Positions 7,190-14,248 of a stretch of DNA of 16,310 nucleotides are shown here, piece by piece. Made by a program: the position numbers and the translations under genes. Origin of the DNA: an uncultured Clostridia bacterium (GTDB lineage Bacteria > Bacillota > Clostridia > UBA1381); assembly GCA_944391635.1 (NCBI GenBank), contig CALXUL010000017.1:1-16310 (forward strand), read 5' to 3'. Below the pieces are notes generated by a model. The model had not been told where the DNA came from, did not search any database, and saw nothing but the letters and a program-made list of their open reading frames with translations. The first letter of the stretch is position 1; the number at the start of each line of letters is the position of its first letter.

Positions 7190-8347
7190 ATGACGGCAAA
7201 ACGAGTCAAGCTGGCAGTAATATCAGTAATCGGGATTACGGCAATCGTACTTGCTGTGCTGTTTTTTCCCAATATTTTGGGAATAATAGGAAGCATAGTG
7301 CGGCTTTTTATGCCGTTTATACTGGGATATTTATTCTCAGTGCTGGTAAACCCCCTTGCAGACGGTCTTGCAAGCCGTTTTAAGCTGCCCAGGTCCGCAT
7401 CGGCAATAATTGTAATACTGCTAACAATAGGCGTAATAGGCGGCATAGTGACGCTGATAGTCCTTAAGATTATCGAGGAAATGCGTAGTATTTATGATAA
7501 TTTCCCTGCAATTTACGCAAATTTCCTTTATGGCTGGAAGGGGATAAGCGCGAAGTTTTCCAACATATATCAAGCCCTGCCTGAGGGTATACAAAGTGCT
7601 CTTGATTCTTCAGGCGAGAAATTTTTTGATTCGCTCTCCGAGCTTGCAAATAATAAATCCACTCCTCTGTTTGAATCTGCAGGAAATATTGCAAAGAGCG
7701 TGCCTGGTATATTCATATCGGTAATAGTATTCTTGCTTTCATCTTTCTTTATGATAAGCGATGCTAAAACCGTACAGGCAGGAATACATCGGATATTCAG
7801 CGATAATTTCAGAAAAAAGCTTAGCGCTGCAAAAATTGAAATAAAAAGATATGTCGGCGGGTATATAAAGGCACAGCTTATTATAATGGTGTTTGCCTTT
7901 ACAATTCTGTTTATAGGGCTTAATATACTGAATGTGGAATATAGCCTTATAATTGCGCTTGGAATTGCATTTTTTGACGCGCTGCCATTTTTCGGAAGCG
8001 GTGCGGTGTTGTGGACGTGGAGTGCGATTTCCTTTTTGTCATCAGACTTTAAACGCGGAATAGGGCTTATTATTATATATTTATGCGTGATATTTACGCG
8101 CCAGATGATAGAGCCGAAGATAGTCAGCCAAAAAATAGGTATGAACCCTATTTTGACATTGATGTCGATGTATGTGGGCTATAAAGTGCTGTCGATAGGC
8201 GGAATGATACTCGGTCCGCTTTTGATGATGCTGTTTATAAGCCTTAAGCGCGCTGGGATTTTTGACGGGGTAATCGGATTTTTCTCGGATATTAAGCGGA
8301 TAATAAAAAGTGAAATAGATACGATAAAAAAACAGATTAAGGAGTGA
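7190..8347 (+). CDS. AI-2E family (PerM/YtvI-like) membrane transporter
   Basis: A 385-residue polytopic membrane protein of the former UPF0118 family. Relatives include E. coli TqsA (autoinducer-2 export), PerM, and B. subtilis YtvI; actual substrates are mostly unknown and some members behave as cation/proton antiporters. The layout is typical: three N-terminal membrane segments (about residues 8-27, 33-53, 70-92), a polar stretch of about 80 residues, then five more from about 175 on, including the family core 'DALPFFGSGAVLW' and 'IEPKIVSQKIGMNPILTLMSMYVG'. AAAGGAG at 7183-7189 abuts the ATG with no spacer, which is unusual; a GAAAGG 13 nt upstream may help. It ends 5 nt before metG, so the two are tightly linked. 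Confidence 0.92.
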   Translation: MTAKRVKLAVISVIGITAIVLAVLFFPNILGIIGSIVRLFMPFILGYLFSVLVNPLADGLASRFKLPRSASAIIVILLTIGVIGGIVTLIVLKIIEEMRSIYDNFPAIYANFLYGWKGISAKFSNIYQALPEGIQSALDSSGEKFFDSLSELANNKSTPLFESAGNIAKSVPGIFISVIVFLLSSFFMISDAKTVQAGIHRIFSDNFRKKLSAAKIEIKRYVGGYIKAQLIIMVFAFTILFIGLNILNVEYSLIIALGIAFFDALPFFGSGAVLWTWSAISFLSSDFKRGIGLIIIYLCVIFTRQMIEPKIVSQKIGMNPILTLMSMYVGYKVLSIGGMILGPLLMMLFISLKRAGIFDGVIGFFSDIKRIIKSEIDTIKKQIKE

Positions 8348-8352
8348 GAAAC

Positions 8353-10275
8353 GTGGGGAAGTTTTATATAACCACAGCAATAGCGTATACATCGCGCAAA
8401 CCGCATATAGGGAATACTTATGAAATGATTCTGACTGATGCTATCGCGCGCTGGAGACGTTATATGGGCGATGACGTGTTTTTCCTGACCGGCACAGATG
8501 AACACGGTCAGAAAATACAGGAAATTGCAGAGGCAGAGGGGATAGACCCTCAAAGCTATGTTGACCGTATTGCAGGGCAGATACGCGATATAGCTGATAT
8601 GCTTAATATCAGCTATGATAAGTTTATCCGTACAACTGATGGATACCATGTTGAGGCTGTAAAAAAGATTTTCAAAAAGCTGTATGACCAGGGTGATATT
8701 TATAAATCCGAATATGAGGGATGGTATTGTACGCCGTGCGAATCATTCTGGACCGATACCCAGCTGGTGGACGGGAGATGCCCCGACTGCGGCAGAGTAG
8801 TAAAGAAAATGCGTGAGGAGGCATATTTCCTGCGTCTTTCAAAGTATCAGAAACAGCTTGAAGAGTATATTGAAACGCATGCGGATTTTATTTGCCCCGA
8901 ATCGCGCAAAAAGGAAATGATAAATAACTTTATTAAACCGGGCATACAGGATTTATGCGTATCACGTTCAAGTTTTACATGGGGGATCCCTGTGGAATTT
9001 GACCCGGGACATGTTATATATGTGTGGATAGATGCGCTTTCAAACTATATTACGGCGCTTGGCTATACGCCGGATGAAAAAGGCGATTTGTATAAAAAGT
9101 ATTGGCCGGCAGATGTGCATATTATAGGCAAGGACATATTGCGGTTCCATACTATTTATTGGCCAATTATGTTGATGGCGCTTGGTGAGCCGCTGCCAAA
9201 GCAGATTTTTGGGCATCCGTGGATGCTGTTTGGCGAGGAGAAAATGTCAAAATCACGTGGTAATGTCATTTATGCCGAGGATTTGGTGCGTCATTTCGGC
9301 GTGGATGCGGTAAGATACTATTCCCTCCACGAGATGCCGTATGCAAATGACGGGACGATAACCTATGATGTATTTATAAACCGTTATAATTCCGACCTTG
9401 CAAATACTTTGGGAAATCTTGTAAACCGTACGGTTGCAATGATTAATAAGTATTTTGATGGGATAGTGCCGGAAAATAGCTGCGCTGGCGAATTTGATGA
9501 ATCCTTGAAAGAAGTATGTATCAGCGCAAGCGAAAAGATTGAGGCAAAGATGAAAACATGGCATATTGCCGATAGCCTTGATGAGATTTGGAAGATAGTT
9601 GACCGCGCAAATAAATATATCGACGAAACCACACCGTGGGTTCTTGCAAAGACAGAAGAGGATAAGCCGCGGCTTGGCACTGTGCTTTATAATCTTGCAG
9701 AGGCAATTCGCATAATCGCATCGCTGCTTTCGTCCTTTATGCCCGAGACGGCTGATAAAATAAAGGCGCAGATTGGCAGCACGGATCTTAGATATGAAAG
9801 TGTTAAGACTTTTGGCGGATTGAAGCCGGGTACAAAGGTTGGTACGGCAGAGGTGCTTTTTGCAAGAATTGACGCGGCAAAGAAGCTTGAGGAACTTGAG
9901 GCGGAACAAAGCGCTGATGAGCCTGAGTCAAAGGTAGCCCCGTATAAGGATTTTTGTGAGTTTGACGACTTTTTAAAGCTTGATTTAAGGGTCGGGAAAG
10001 TTATAGAATGTGAAAAAGTTAAAAAATCGGACAAGCTGCTCCGGTTTACGCTTGATGTCGGCGGAGAAAAAAGACAGATTCTGTCTGGTATTGCAAAATA
10101 TCATACGCCGGAAGAACTTATCGGCAAGAATGTGGTGTTTGTTGCAAACTTCAAGCCAAGAAAGATGATGGGGCTGGAGTCGTGCGGTATGATTCTATCC
10201 GCTGAATATGACGGCAAGCTTTCGGTGCTTACCACCCTCAAAGAGGATTTTGCAAGCGGCGCTGAAATTGTGTAA
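8353..10275 (+). CDS. metG: Methionyl-tRNA synthetase with C-terminal tRNA-binding domain
   Basis: A 640-residue class I synthetase that charges tRNA-Met. The HIGH-type motif is 'KPHIGN' (residues 16-21) and KMSKS is at 297-301. A connective zinc knuckle uses Cys126/129/143/146. Residues from about 538 form an EMAPII/Trbp111-like OB-fold ('DLRVGKVIECEKV...GMILSAEYDGKL') that binds tRNA and supports dimerisation. Start choice: a GTG at 8344 overlaps the upstream stop, but GTG 8353 has AAGGAG exactly 8 nt before it and begins directly with 'GKFYITTAI', so I use 8353. The gene lies 5 nt after the AI-2E gene. No T-box precedes it, unlike many Firmicute synthetase genes. Confidence 0.97.
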   Translation: MGKFYITTAIAYTSRKPHIGNTYEMILTDAIARWRRYMGDDVFFLTGTDEHGQKIQEIAEAEGIDPQSYVDRIAGQIRDIADMLNISYDKFIRTTDGYHVEAVKKIFKKLYDQGDIYKSEYEGWYCTPCESFWTDTQLVDGRCPDCGRVVKKMREEAYFLRLSKYQKQLEEYIETHADFICPESRKKEMINNFIKPGIQDLCVSRSSFTWGIPVEFDPGHVIYVWIDALSNYITALGYTPDEKGDLYKKYWPADVHIIGKDILRFHTIYWPIMLMALGEPLPKQIFGHPWMLFGEEKMSKSRGNVIYAEDLVRHFGVDAVRYYSLHEMPYANDGTITYDVFINRYNSDLANTLGNLVNRTVAMINKYFDGIVPENSCAGEFDESLKEVCISASEKIEAKMKTWHIADSLDEIWKIVDRANKYIDETTPWVLAKTEEDKPRLGTVLYNLAEAIRIIASLLSSFMPETADKIKAQIGSTDLRYESVKTFGGLKPGTKVGTAEVLFARIDAAKKLEELEAEQSADEPESKVAPYKDFCEFDDFLKLDLRVGKVIECEKVKKSDKLLRFTLDVGGEKRQILSGIAKYHTPEELIGKNVVFVANFKPRKMMGLESCGMILSAEYDGKLSVLTTLKEDFASGAEIV

Positions 10276-10293
10276 GAAAGGACAATATAAACT

Positions 10294-12000
10294 ATGAGAA
10301 TGTCAAAACTACTTGTGCCTACACTAAGAGAGGTACCCTCCGAGGCGGAAATTACCAGCCATAAACTGATGCTGCGCGCGGGGTATATCCGCCGTATGGC
10401 AGCGGGAATATATTCATATCTGCCGCTGGGGCTTAAAATGCTGAGGAAGATTGAAAATATAGTGCGTGAAGAAATGGATAGAGCCGGCGCGCAGGAACTT
10501 TTAATGCCTGCGCTTCTTCCTGCCGAGGCATACCAGGCATCGGGACGCTGGGAGGTGTTCGGACCGAGTATGTTTAAACTAAAAGACCGAAGTGACCGTG
10601 ATTTTTGCCTGGGTCCCACGCATGAGGAACTTTTCACGCAGACGGTTAAAGACGAAGTACGTTCATATAAGGAATATCCGATAACGCTTTATCAGATACA
10701 GACAAAATACCGTGATGAAGCGCGTCCAAGGTTCGGGCTTATGCGCGGCAGAGAGTTTGTAATGAAGGACGCATACAGTTTTGATAAGGATGCGGCAGGA
10801 CTTGATATTTCATATAAAAAGATGTATGACGCATATTGCCGGATATTTACGCGTCTGGGGCTTGATTTTACCGTGGTCGAAGCAGACTCCGGTGCGATGG
10901 GCGGAAGCGGCAGCCAGGAATTTATGGTAAAATCACCTGTCGGCGAAGACGGCATTGCATATTGCGATGCTTGCGGCTATGCGGCAAACTATGAAAAGGC
11001 AGAATGTGTCGTGGAGGATAAAACATATCCTGATGGTGAGCTTGTAATGGAAAAGGTTGCGACGCCTGACGTACATACGATAGAAGAACTGGTAGGATTT
11101 TTCGGCTATGAAAGCTATATGTTTGCCAAAACAATAATGTATAAGGCTGATGATAAGTATATTGCGGCTATGGTTCGCGGCGACCGTGAGATAAACGAGG
11201 TAAAACTCAAGAATATTGTAGGCTGTATTGATGATTTGGAACTGGCAGATGCCGGGATTGTAAGAGAGCTTACGAATGCACAGGTTGGATTTGCAGGACC
11301 GGTAGGGCTTAATATACCGGTATATGTGGATAATGAAGTTGCTAAAATGCGAAACTTTATTATCGGCGCGAATGAAACCGGGTATCATTATAAGAATGTC
11401 AATATTAACCGTGATTTTACACCGGATTATGTGGGCGACATCAGGGTGATTGAAGCGGGCGATAAATGCCCCAGATGCGGCGCGCCGATAAAGACGGCAC
11501 AAGGTATAGAGGTTGGACATATCTTTAAACTCGGAACAAAATATTCCGAGGCGCTTGGTCTTACGTTCCAGGATGACAGCGGCAATGATAATGTAGTTAT
11601 AATGGGCTGCTACGGTATAGGCGTTTCAAGGTGCATGTCGGCTGCTGTTGAGCAGGGCGCGGATGACAACGGAATGGTTCTGCCGGTATCGGTAGCGCCG
11701 TTTGAGGCAATGGTTGTGCCGGTAAACGTAAAAGATGAACCTCAAAAAGCTTTGGCTGAAAAGATTTATGAAGAGTTAAAAGCAAAGGGAATAGATGTTA
11801 TTATAGACGACCGCGATGAGCGTGCCGGCGTGAAGTTTAAGGATGCGGACTTAATCGGTATACCCGTAAGAATAGTGGTAGGAAAGAAAGCGGCTGACGG
11901 CGTTGTCGAATATAGGCTGAGAACAGAAACTAAATCAGAGGATTTAAGCGCGAAGGAAGCTGTGGATAAAATTTTCTCGTTTGTTACCGAAAATAGATAA
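10294..12000 (+). CDS. proS: Prolyl-tRNA synthetase, bacterial type with editing domain
   Basis: A 568-residue class II synthetase for tRNA-Pro, full length for the bacterial ProS type. Motif 1 lies around 'LGLKMLRKIENIVREEMDR', motif 2 around Arg140 in 'YRDEARPRFGLMRGREF', and motif 3 around 438-448 in 'GCYGIGVSR'. Between motifs 2 and 3 (about 224-405) is the insertion (INS/YbaK-like) editing domain that removes mischarged alanine. The C-terminal 100 residues are the anticodon-binding domain ('VIIDDRDERAGVKFKDADLIGIP'-type, shown in part here). ATG 10294 has GAAAGGA 11 nt upstream; ATG 10300 is possible but too far. It starts 18 nt after metG and is the last gene of the unit. Confidence 0.97.
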   Translation: MRMSKLLVPTLREVPSEAEITSHKLMLRAGYIRRMAAGIYSYLPLGLKMLRKIENIVREEMDRAGAQELLMPALLPAEAYQASGRWEVFGPSMFKLKDRSDRDFCLGPTHEELFTQTVKDEVRSYKEYPITLYQIQTKYRDEARPRFGLMRGREFVMKDAYSFDKDAAGLDISYKKMYDAYCRIFTRLGLDFTVVEADSGAMGGSGSQEFMVKSPVGEDGIAYCDACGYAANYEKAECVVEDKTYPDGELVMEKVATPDVHTIEELVGFFGYESYMFAKTIMYKADDKYIAAMVRGDREINEVKLKNIVGCIDDLELADAGIVRELTNAQVGFAGPVGLNIPVYVDNEVAKMRNFIIGANETGYHYKNVNINRDFTPDYVGDIRVIEAGDKCPRCGAPIKTAQGIEVGHIFKLGTKYSEALGLTFQDDSGNDNVVIMGCYGIGVSRCMSAAVEQGADDNGMVLPVSVAPFEAMVVPVNVKDEPQKALAEKIYEELKAKGIDVIIDDRDERAGVKFKDADLIGIPVRIVVGKKAADGVVEYRLRTETKSEDLSAKEAVDKIFSFVTENR

Positions 12001-12014
12001 AGGATATTAAAATC

Positions 12015-12044
12015 AGCAAGGGTGTTTTTCACCCTTGCTTTTTT
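12015..12044 (+). terminator. Strong Rho-independent terminator after proS
   Basis: A perfect stem AGCAAGGGTG/CACCCTTGCT (12015-12024 and 12030-12039) with a T5 loop is followed by a run of T to 12044. It lies 15 nt after the proS stop and ends the long transcription unit. Confidence 0.95.
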
Positions 12045-12105
12045 ATGATAATTTATAGATAATAAATTGCGATATTTATGCCCTGTGTTGTAAAATTGTC
12101 TGTTA

Positions 12106-12119
12106 TATATTGCAATATA
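12106..12119. repeat. 14-bp perfect palindrome over a -35 box
   Basis: TATATTGCAATATA is its own reverse complement and contains the TTGCAA -35 hexamer of the promoter at 12110-12138. Such overlap would suit a dimeric repressor operator, but AT-rich palindromes also arise by chance. Confidence 0.4.
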
Positions 12120-12138
12120 AATTAAAATATGTTAAGAT
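12110..12138 (+). promoter_or_regulatory. Promoter of the structured RNA / stalk-protein leader
   Basis: TTGCAA (12110-12115) and TAAGAT (12133-12138) are 17 nt apart, with 4 of 6 matches in each box. Start of transcription would fall near 12144-12146, exactly where the long inverted repeat of the next feature begins. That coincidence raises confidence in both. Confidence 0.5.
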
Positions 12139-12144
12139 AAAAGT

Positions 12145-12345
12145 GCTAAACAAACATATTAATAGATTTTGAAAATTCCAAAAGATAGGGGGTAGTTTAC
12201 CCTTTTTTTGCGCTTGCCTGTCTGAATTTGGTAAAAACGCAAATTCCACTTGGTGAGAGTGGGAATTTTTCACGTCTATTAAGTTTGTTTAGCGACTCGG
12301 AGTTTGCGTTTTTCAGTGCGATACTCCGGTGTCGCACTTTTTTGT
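12145..12345 (+). ncRNA. Candidate structured RNA or attenuator leader, about 200 nt
   Basis: The region folds extensively on paper. Outer stem: GCTAAACAAAC (12145-12155) with GTTTGTTTAGC (12283-12293), then TTAATAGA (12159-12166) with TCTATTAA (12275-12282), then GAAAATTCC (12171-12179) with GGAATTTTTC (12262-12271, one bulge). Inside: a GGGTA/TACCC hairpin followed by T7 (12190-12209), and AAATTCCACT (12241-12250) with AGTGGGAATTT (12258-12268). Alternative: AAAAACGCAAATTCC (12233-12247) with GGAGTTTGCGTTTTT (12299-12313). A terminator ends it at 12343. I recognise no known riboswitch consensus. It may be a free-standing small RNA, even 6S-like in its long bulged stem, or a regulatory leader of the stalk gene 73 nt downstream, for which I find no separate promoter. 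Confidence 0.55.
12316..12343 (+). terminator. Terminator at the end of the structured RNA
   Basis: GTGCGATA (12316-12323) pairs with TGTCGCAC (12330-12337), loop CTCCGG, followed by T6 (12338-12343). Its 3' arm and loop are also complementary to GCGAC and CGGAGT at 12292-12303, an alternative fold that would prevent this hairpin. Confidence 0.85.
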
Positions 12346-12417
12346 TTTAGGACTCAGTGGGGCAATGTGTTCTTTCAAAAAAGTGCAGAAAAAAATACTT
12401 AATTTGGGGGAATACAA

Positions 12418-13112
12418 ATGAAAAAAGACTACAAGGATTTATCGCGGGTGTATTATGCTGTGTAATTTTGGGCGGTATAGGGGTGCTGGCTAAAAGCAGC
12501 TCAGAAATAATTGAGGTATTTTATAATGATATTAAAGTTTACAAGGATAATGTTCTCTGCGAATTAAAGGACGGAAACGGAGATGTTATAGAACCGTTTA
12601 TATATAACGGGACAACCTATATGCCGGTTAGGGGAACGGCGAACCTGGCTGGAATGGAAGTTACGTGGGACGGCGCGGCACAGAGCGTATATCTTTGGGA
12701 TGAAAGTGTTCCGGATGGTACATACTTGATGGAAGTGTGTCCGCCGTATGAAGTATCTAATCTTTGCTATGAGTATTATGCAGCCGACGGTGAAAGCTTT
12801 TTAATGGCTGGGGAAAAATACAGCAATGGATTGGAGATGGAATATGCGCCGGCATCAGCTTTATTTAATTTAGACAGTAAATATTCAAATCTTGAGTGTG
12901 TAATAGGGCATACCGATTATGTAGAATATGATAAAAGCATTTCGTTTTTTGTTGACGGAAAGCTTGTAGAGGAAGTGACGCTTGAAGCGGAATGTCTGCC
13001 TAAAAAGGTTTCTATACCTGTTTCCTATGGCTTACAGCTAAAAATCTTGGTTAATGGGTCAAAATCCAGTAAAGAAGGAAATGTAGGCATAGGAAATATA
13101 ACGGTAAATTAA
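12418..13112 (+). CDS. Secreted stalk-domain plus NPCBM-like protein, apparent 1-nt frameshift at the start
   Basis: The main frame encodes, in order, a hydrophobic signal segment ('GFIAGVLCCVILGGIGVLA'), a copper-amine-oxidase-N-like stalk domain ('EVFYNDIKVYKDN' to 'MPVRGTANLAGMEVTWD'), and an NPCBM/NEW2-like carbohydrate-binding domain to the end ('GEKYSNGLEMEY', 'YDKSISFFVDGKLVEEV'). It is probably cell-surface and glycan-binding, without an enzyme domain. ATG 12418 has GGGGG 7 nt upstream but is in another frame: it is followed by A6 (12421-12426) and stops after 15 codons. One more A would give an ideal lipo- or signal-peptide start, M-K-K-R-L-Q-G-F. The in-frame alternative is GTG 12357, which lies just after the terminator with only a weak AGGA and adds an untypical leader. 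So this is a sequence error, a slippage or phase-variation site, or a damaged gene. Confidence 0.75.
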
Positions 13113-13164
13113 CTAAAATATTTTTGCCCCATAGATTTGAATTCAAAGTATATAAGTGACAAAA

Positions 13165-13201
13165 AGAGCACAAACACAAGCCAAGCTTGCGTTTGTGCTC
13201 T
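13165..13201. terminator. Bidirectional terminator between convergent genes
   Basis: AGAGCACAAAC pairs with GTTTGTGCTCT, one A/C mismatch, then CAAGC with GCTTG around a CAA loop: a 17-position stem. On the minus strand it is followed by five T (complement of 13160-13165 region), making it a strong terminator for the cysteine-rich gene; on the plus strand the T-tract is interrupted (TCTATTATTTT). Confidence 0.85.
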
Positions 13202-13221
13202 TCTATTATTTTGCTCAGTTA

Positions 13222-14052
13222 TTATTTGCAGCCGCATCCACAGGAATTGTCATCATCAAGTTCGCATCTTTCGGGCGGGAAGAATTCATCTACAGGGAAA
13301 TTAATCCGCTCAAAGAGGTCACAGGGGTTATCGTCGGTTGCGCCTACGCACTCTTTCTGAGGCACGCAGAAATCATATGCCGGAATAAGCAGCATTACAC
13401 GTCTTTCAAGACGGATAATTGAGAAGATTCCAAGCGATACAAACACGCGCTTCTGCTCACCGCCTAAAATCAGGTTATCCCCGAATACGCGGCATACCGA
13501 TTCGGGTACGCTTGCAAGGTCAAAATCCTCTTCGCAGCAACAGCAGCAGTTATCTGATTTTAAGTCAACAACCTTTGCGCCTAAAGCTATCGGGTCAACT
13601 ACTTCAACAACTGCTGTCGGCATATTGGTTTTACGCCACATCTGCGGGTCGAATGCGTCCTCCTTATAGCGCGATGCAAATACCTTTGCATTACCCTCTG
13701 AACCGAAGAGGATTACACGCTTGTTAAAGGTTGCAAGACCTTCAACTTCGGTAGGTCTGCCAAGACCTGCGTATACAGCAAGCGTAACCTTGAAGAAGTA
13801 TTTAAGGTCTACCGAGTAGTATCCGCGGTTAAATGGCACAGCCTCAATATCTGAGAATACCCAGATGATTTCAGCTTTGGTGCATTTAACATTAATTGCA
13901 CGGTCAACTACACACTGACCCTCTGCGGTAAGGTAAACTCTCAGGTTTTCAAGACAGTCCTTATCACGGCAGCTGTCATAGATTTTATCTGTATGTATAC
14001 AAACGGCCTCTTTAAAACCATTGTCGTTTGTACAGCAATGCTTATCGTTCAT
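13222..14052 (-). CDS. Conserved cysteine-rich protein of unknown function
   Basis: A 276-residue soluble protein, no signal peptide or membrane segment. It opens with a Cys-rich N-terminus containing 'KIYDSCRDKDCLENLRVYL', continues with conserved-looking stretches such as 'VPFNRGYYSVDLKYFF' and 'KRVILFGSEGNAKVF', has a run of five Cys ('DNCCCCCEEDF') in the middle, then 'LLIPAYDFCVPQKECVG', and ends in 'CGCGCK'. I recall closely similar proteins in many Clostridia annotated only as hypothetical; some Cys-rich families of this kind are spore-coat-like, but I cannot assign that here. TTG 14061 is in frame, but ATG 14052 has AAGGAAG 9 nt upstream on the minus strand, so I use it. It is divergent from the symporter gene and convergent with the stalk gene. 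Confidence 0.85.
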   Translation of the reverse strand: MNDKHCCTNDNGFKEAVCIHTDKIYDSCRDKDCLENLRVYLTAEGQCVVDRAINVKCTKAEIIWVFSDIEAVPFNRGYYSVDLKYFFKVTLAVYAGLGRPTEVEGLATFNKRVILFGSEGNAKVFASRYKEDAFDPQMWRKTNMPTAVVEVVDPIALGAKVVDLKSDNCCCCCEEDFDLASVPESVCRVFGDNLILGGEQKRVFVSLGIFSIIRLERRVMLLIPAYDFCVPQKECVGATDDNPCDLFERINFPVDEFFPPERCELDDDNSCGCGCK

Positions 14053-14084
14053 CAAAAACAACTTCCTTTCCTAAAAAAAGCTTC

Positions 14085-14120
14085 AAGGGTATATACCCTT
14101 TTATTACAGCATATGCTGTA
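14085..14120. repeat. Two 16-bp perfect palindromes, centres 20 bp apart
   Basis: AAGGGTATATACCCTT (14085-14100) and TACAGCATATGCTGTA (14105-14120) are each perfect palindromes, separated by 4 nt. They lie in the upstream region of the minus-strand cysteine-rich gene, before its ribosome site, and about 55 nt from the divergent promoter's -35. They may be paired operators, or two small hairpins in the gene's 5' leader. Confidence 0.6.
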
Positions 14121-14175
14121 TAAAGGAAATTGTGACGCAAGACGGATATTTTTTGTATTAAGTTGGAAAAAAATA

Positions 14176-14205
14176 TTGCAAATATAAGAGAATATATGAT
14201 ATAAT
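14176..14205 (+). promoter_or_regulatory. Extended -10 sigma-A promoter of the symporter gene
   Basis: TTGCAA (14176-14181), an 18-nt spacer, and TATAAT (14200-14205) preceded by TG one base earlier (TGATATAAT), an extended -10. Start would be near 14212, leaving a leader of about 37 nt with GAGAGG at 14232-14237. Confidence 0.75.
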
Positions 14206-14248
14206 TTTCTTTGCGCAATATTAAATATTAAGAGAGGAAAAAAGATAG

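Noticed and set aside
9253..9909. 218-codon frame antisense to metG
   Set aside because: Fully inside a certain metG coding region; its residues mirror the synthetase codons and show no family motif.
12233..12250. ACGCAAA resembling part of the cyclic-di-GMP-I riboswitch
   Set aside because: Only a short match; the conserved tetraloop receptor stem and the second half of the motif are not in place. A profile search would settle it.
12145..12293. Miniature transposable element with 11-bp terminal inverted repeats
   Set aside because: The ends are inverted, but no target-site duplication flanks them, and the promoter and terminator placement fits an RNA better. A multi-copy search of the genome would reopen this.
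12357..12417. GTG start at 12357 for the stalk/NPCBM gene
   Set aside because: It keeps the frame but has only a weak AGGA site, lies 14 nt after the terminator T-run, and adds about 25 residues of basic, Cys-containing leader before the hydrophobic segment. A frameshifted ATG 12418 explains the sequence better, though not with certainty.
13156..13727. Two plus-strand frames (13156-13422 and 13419-13727) opposite the cysteine-rich gene
   Set aside because: Both are antisense to a gene with a good start, ribosome site and terminator; the first begins inside the terminator stem.
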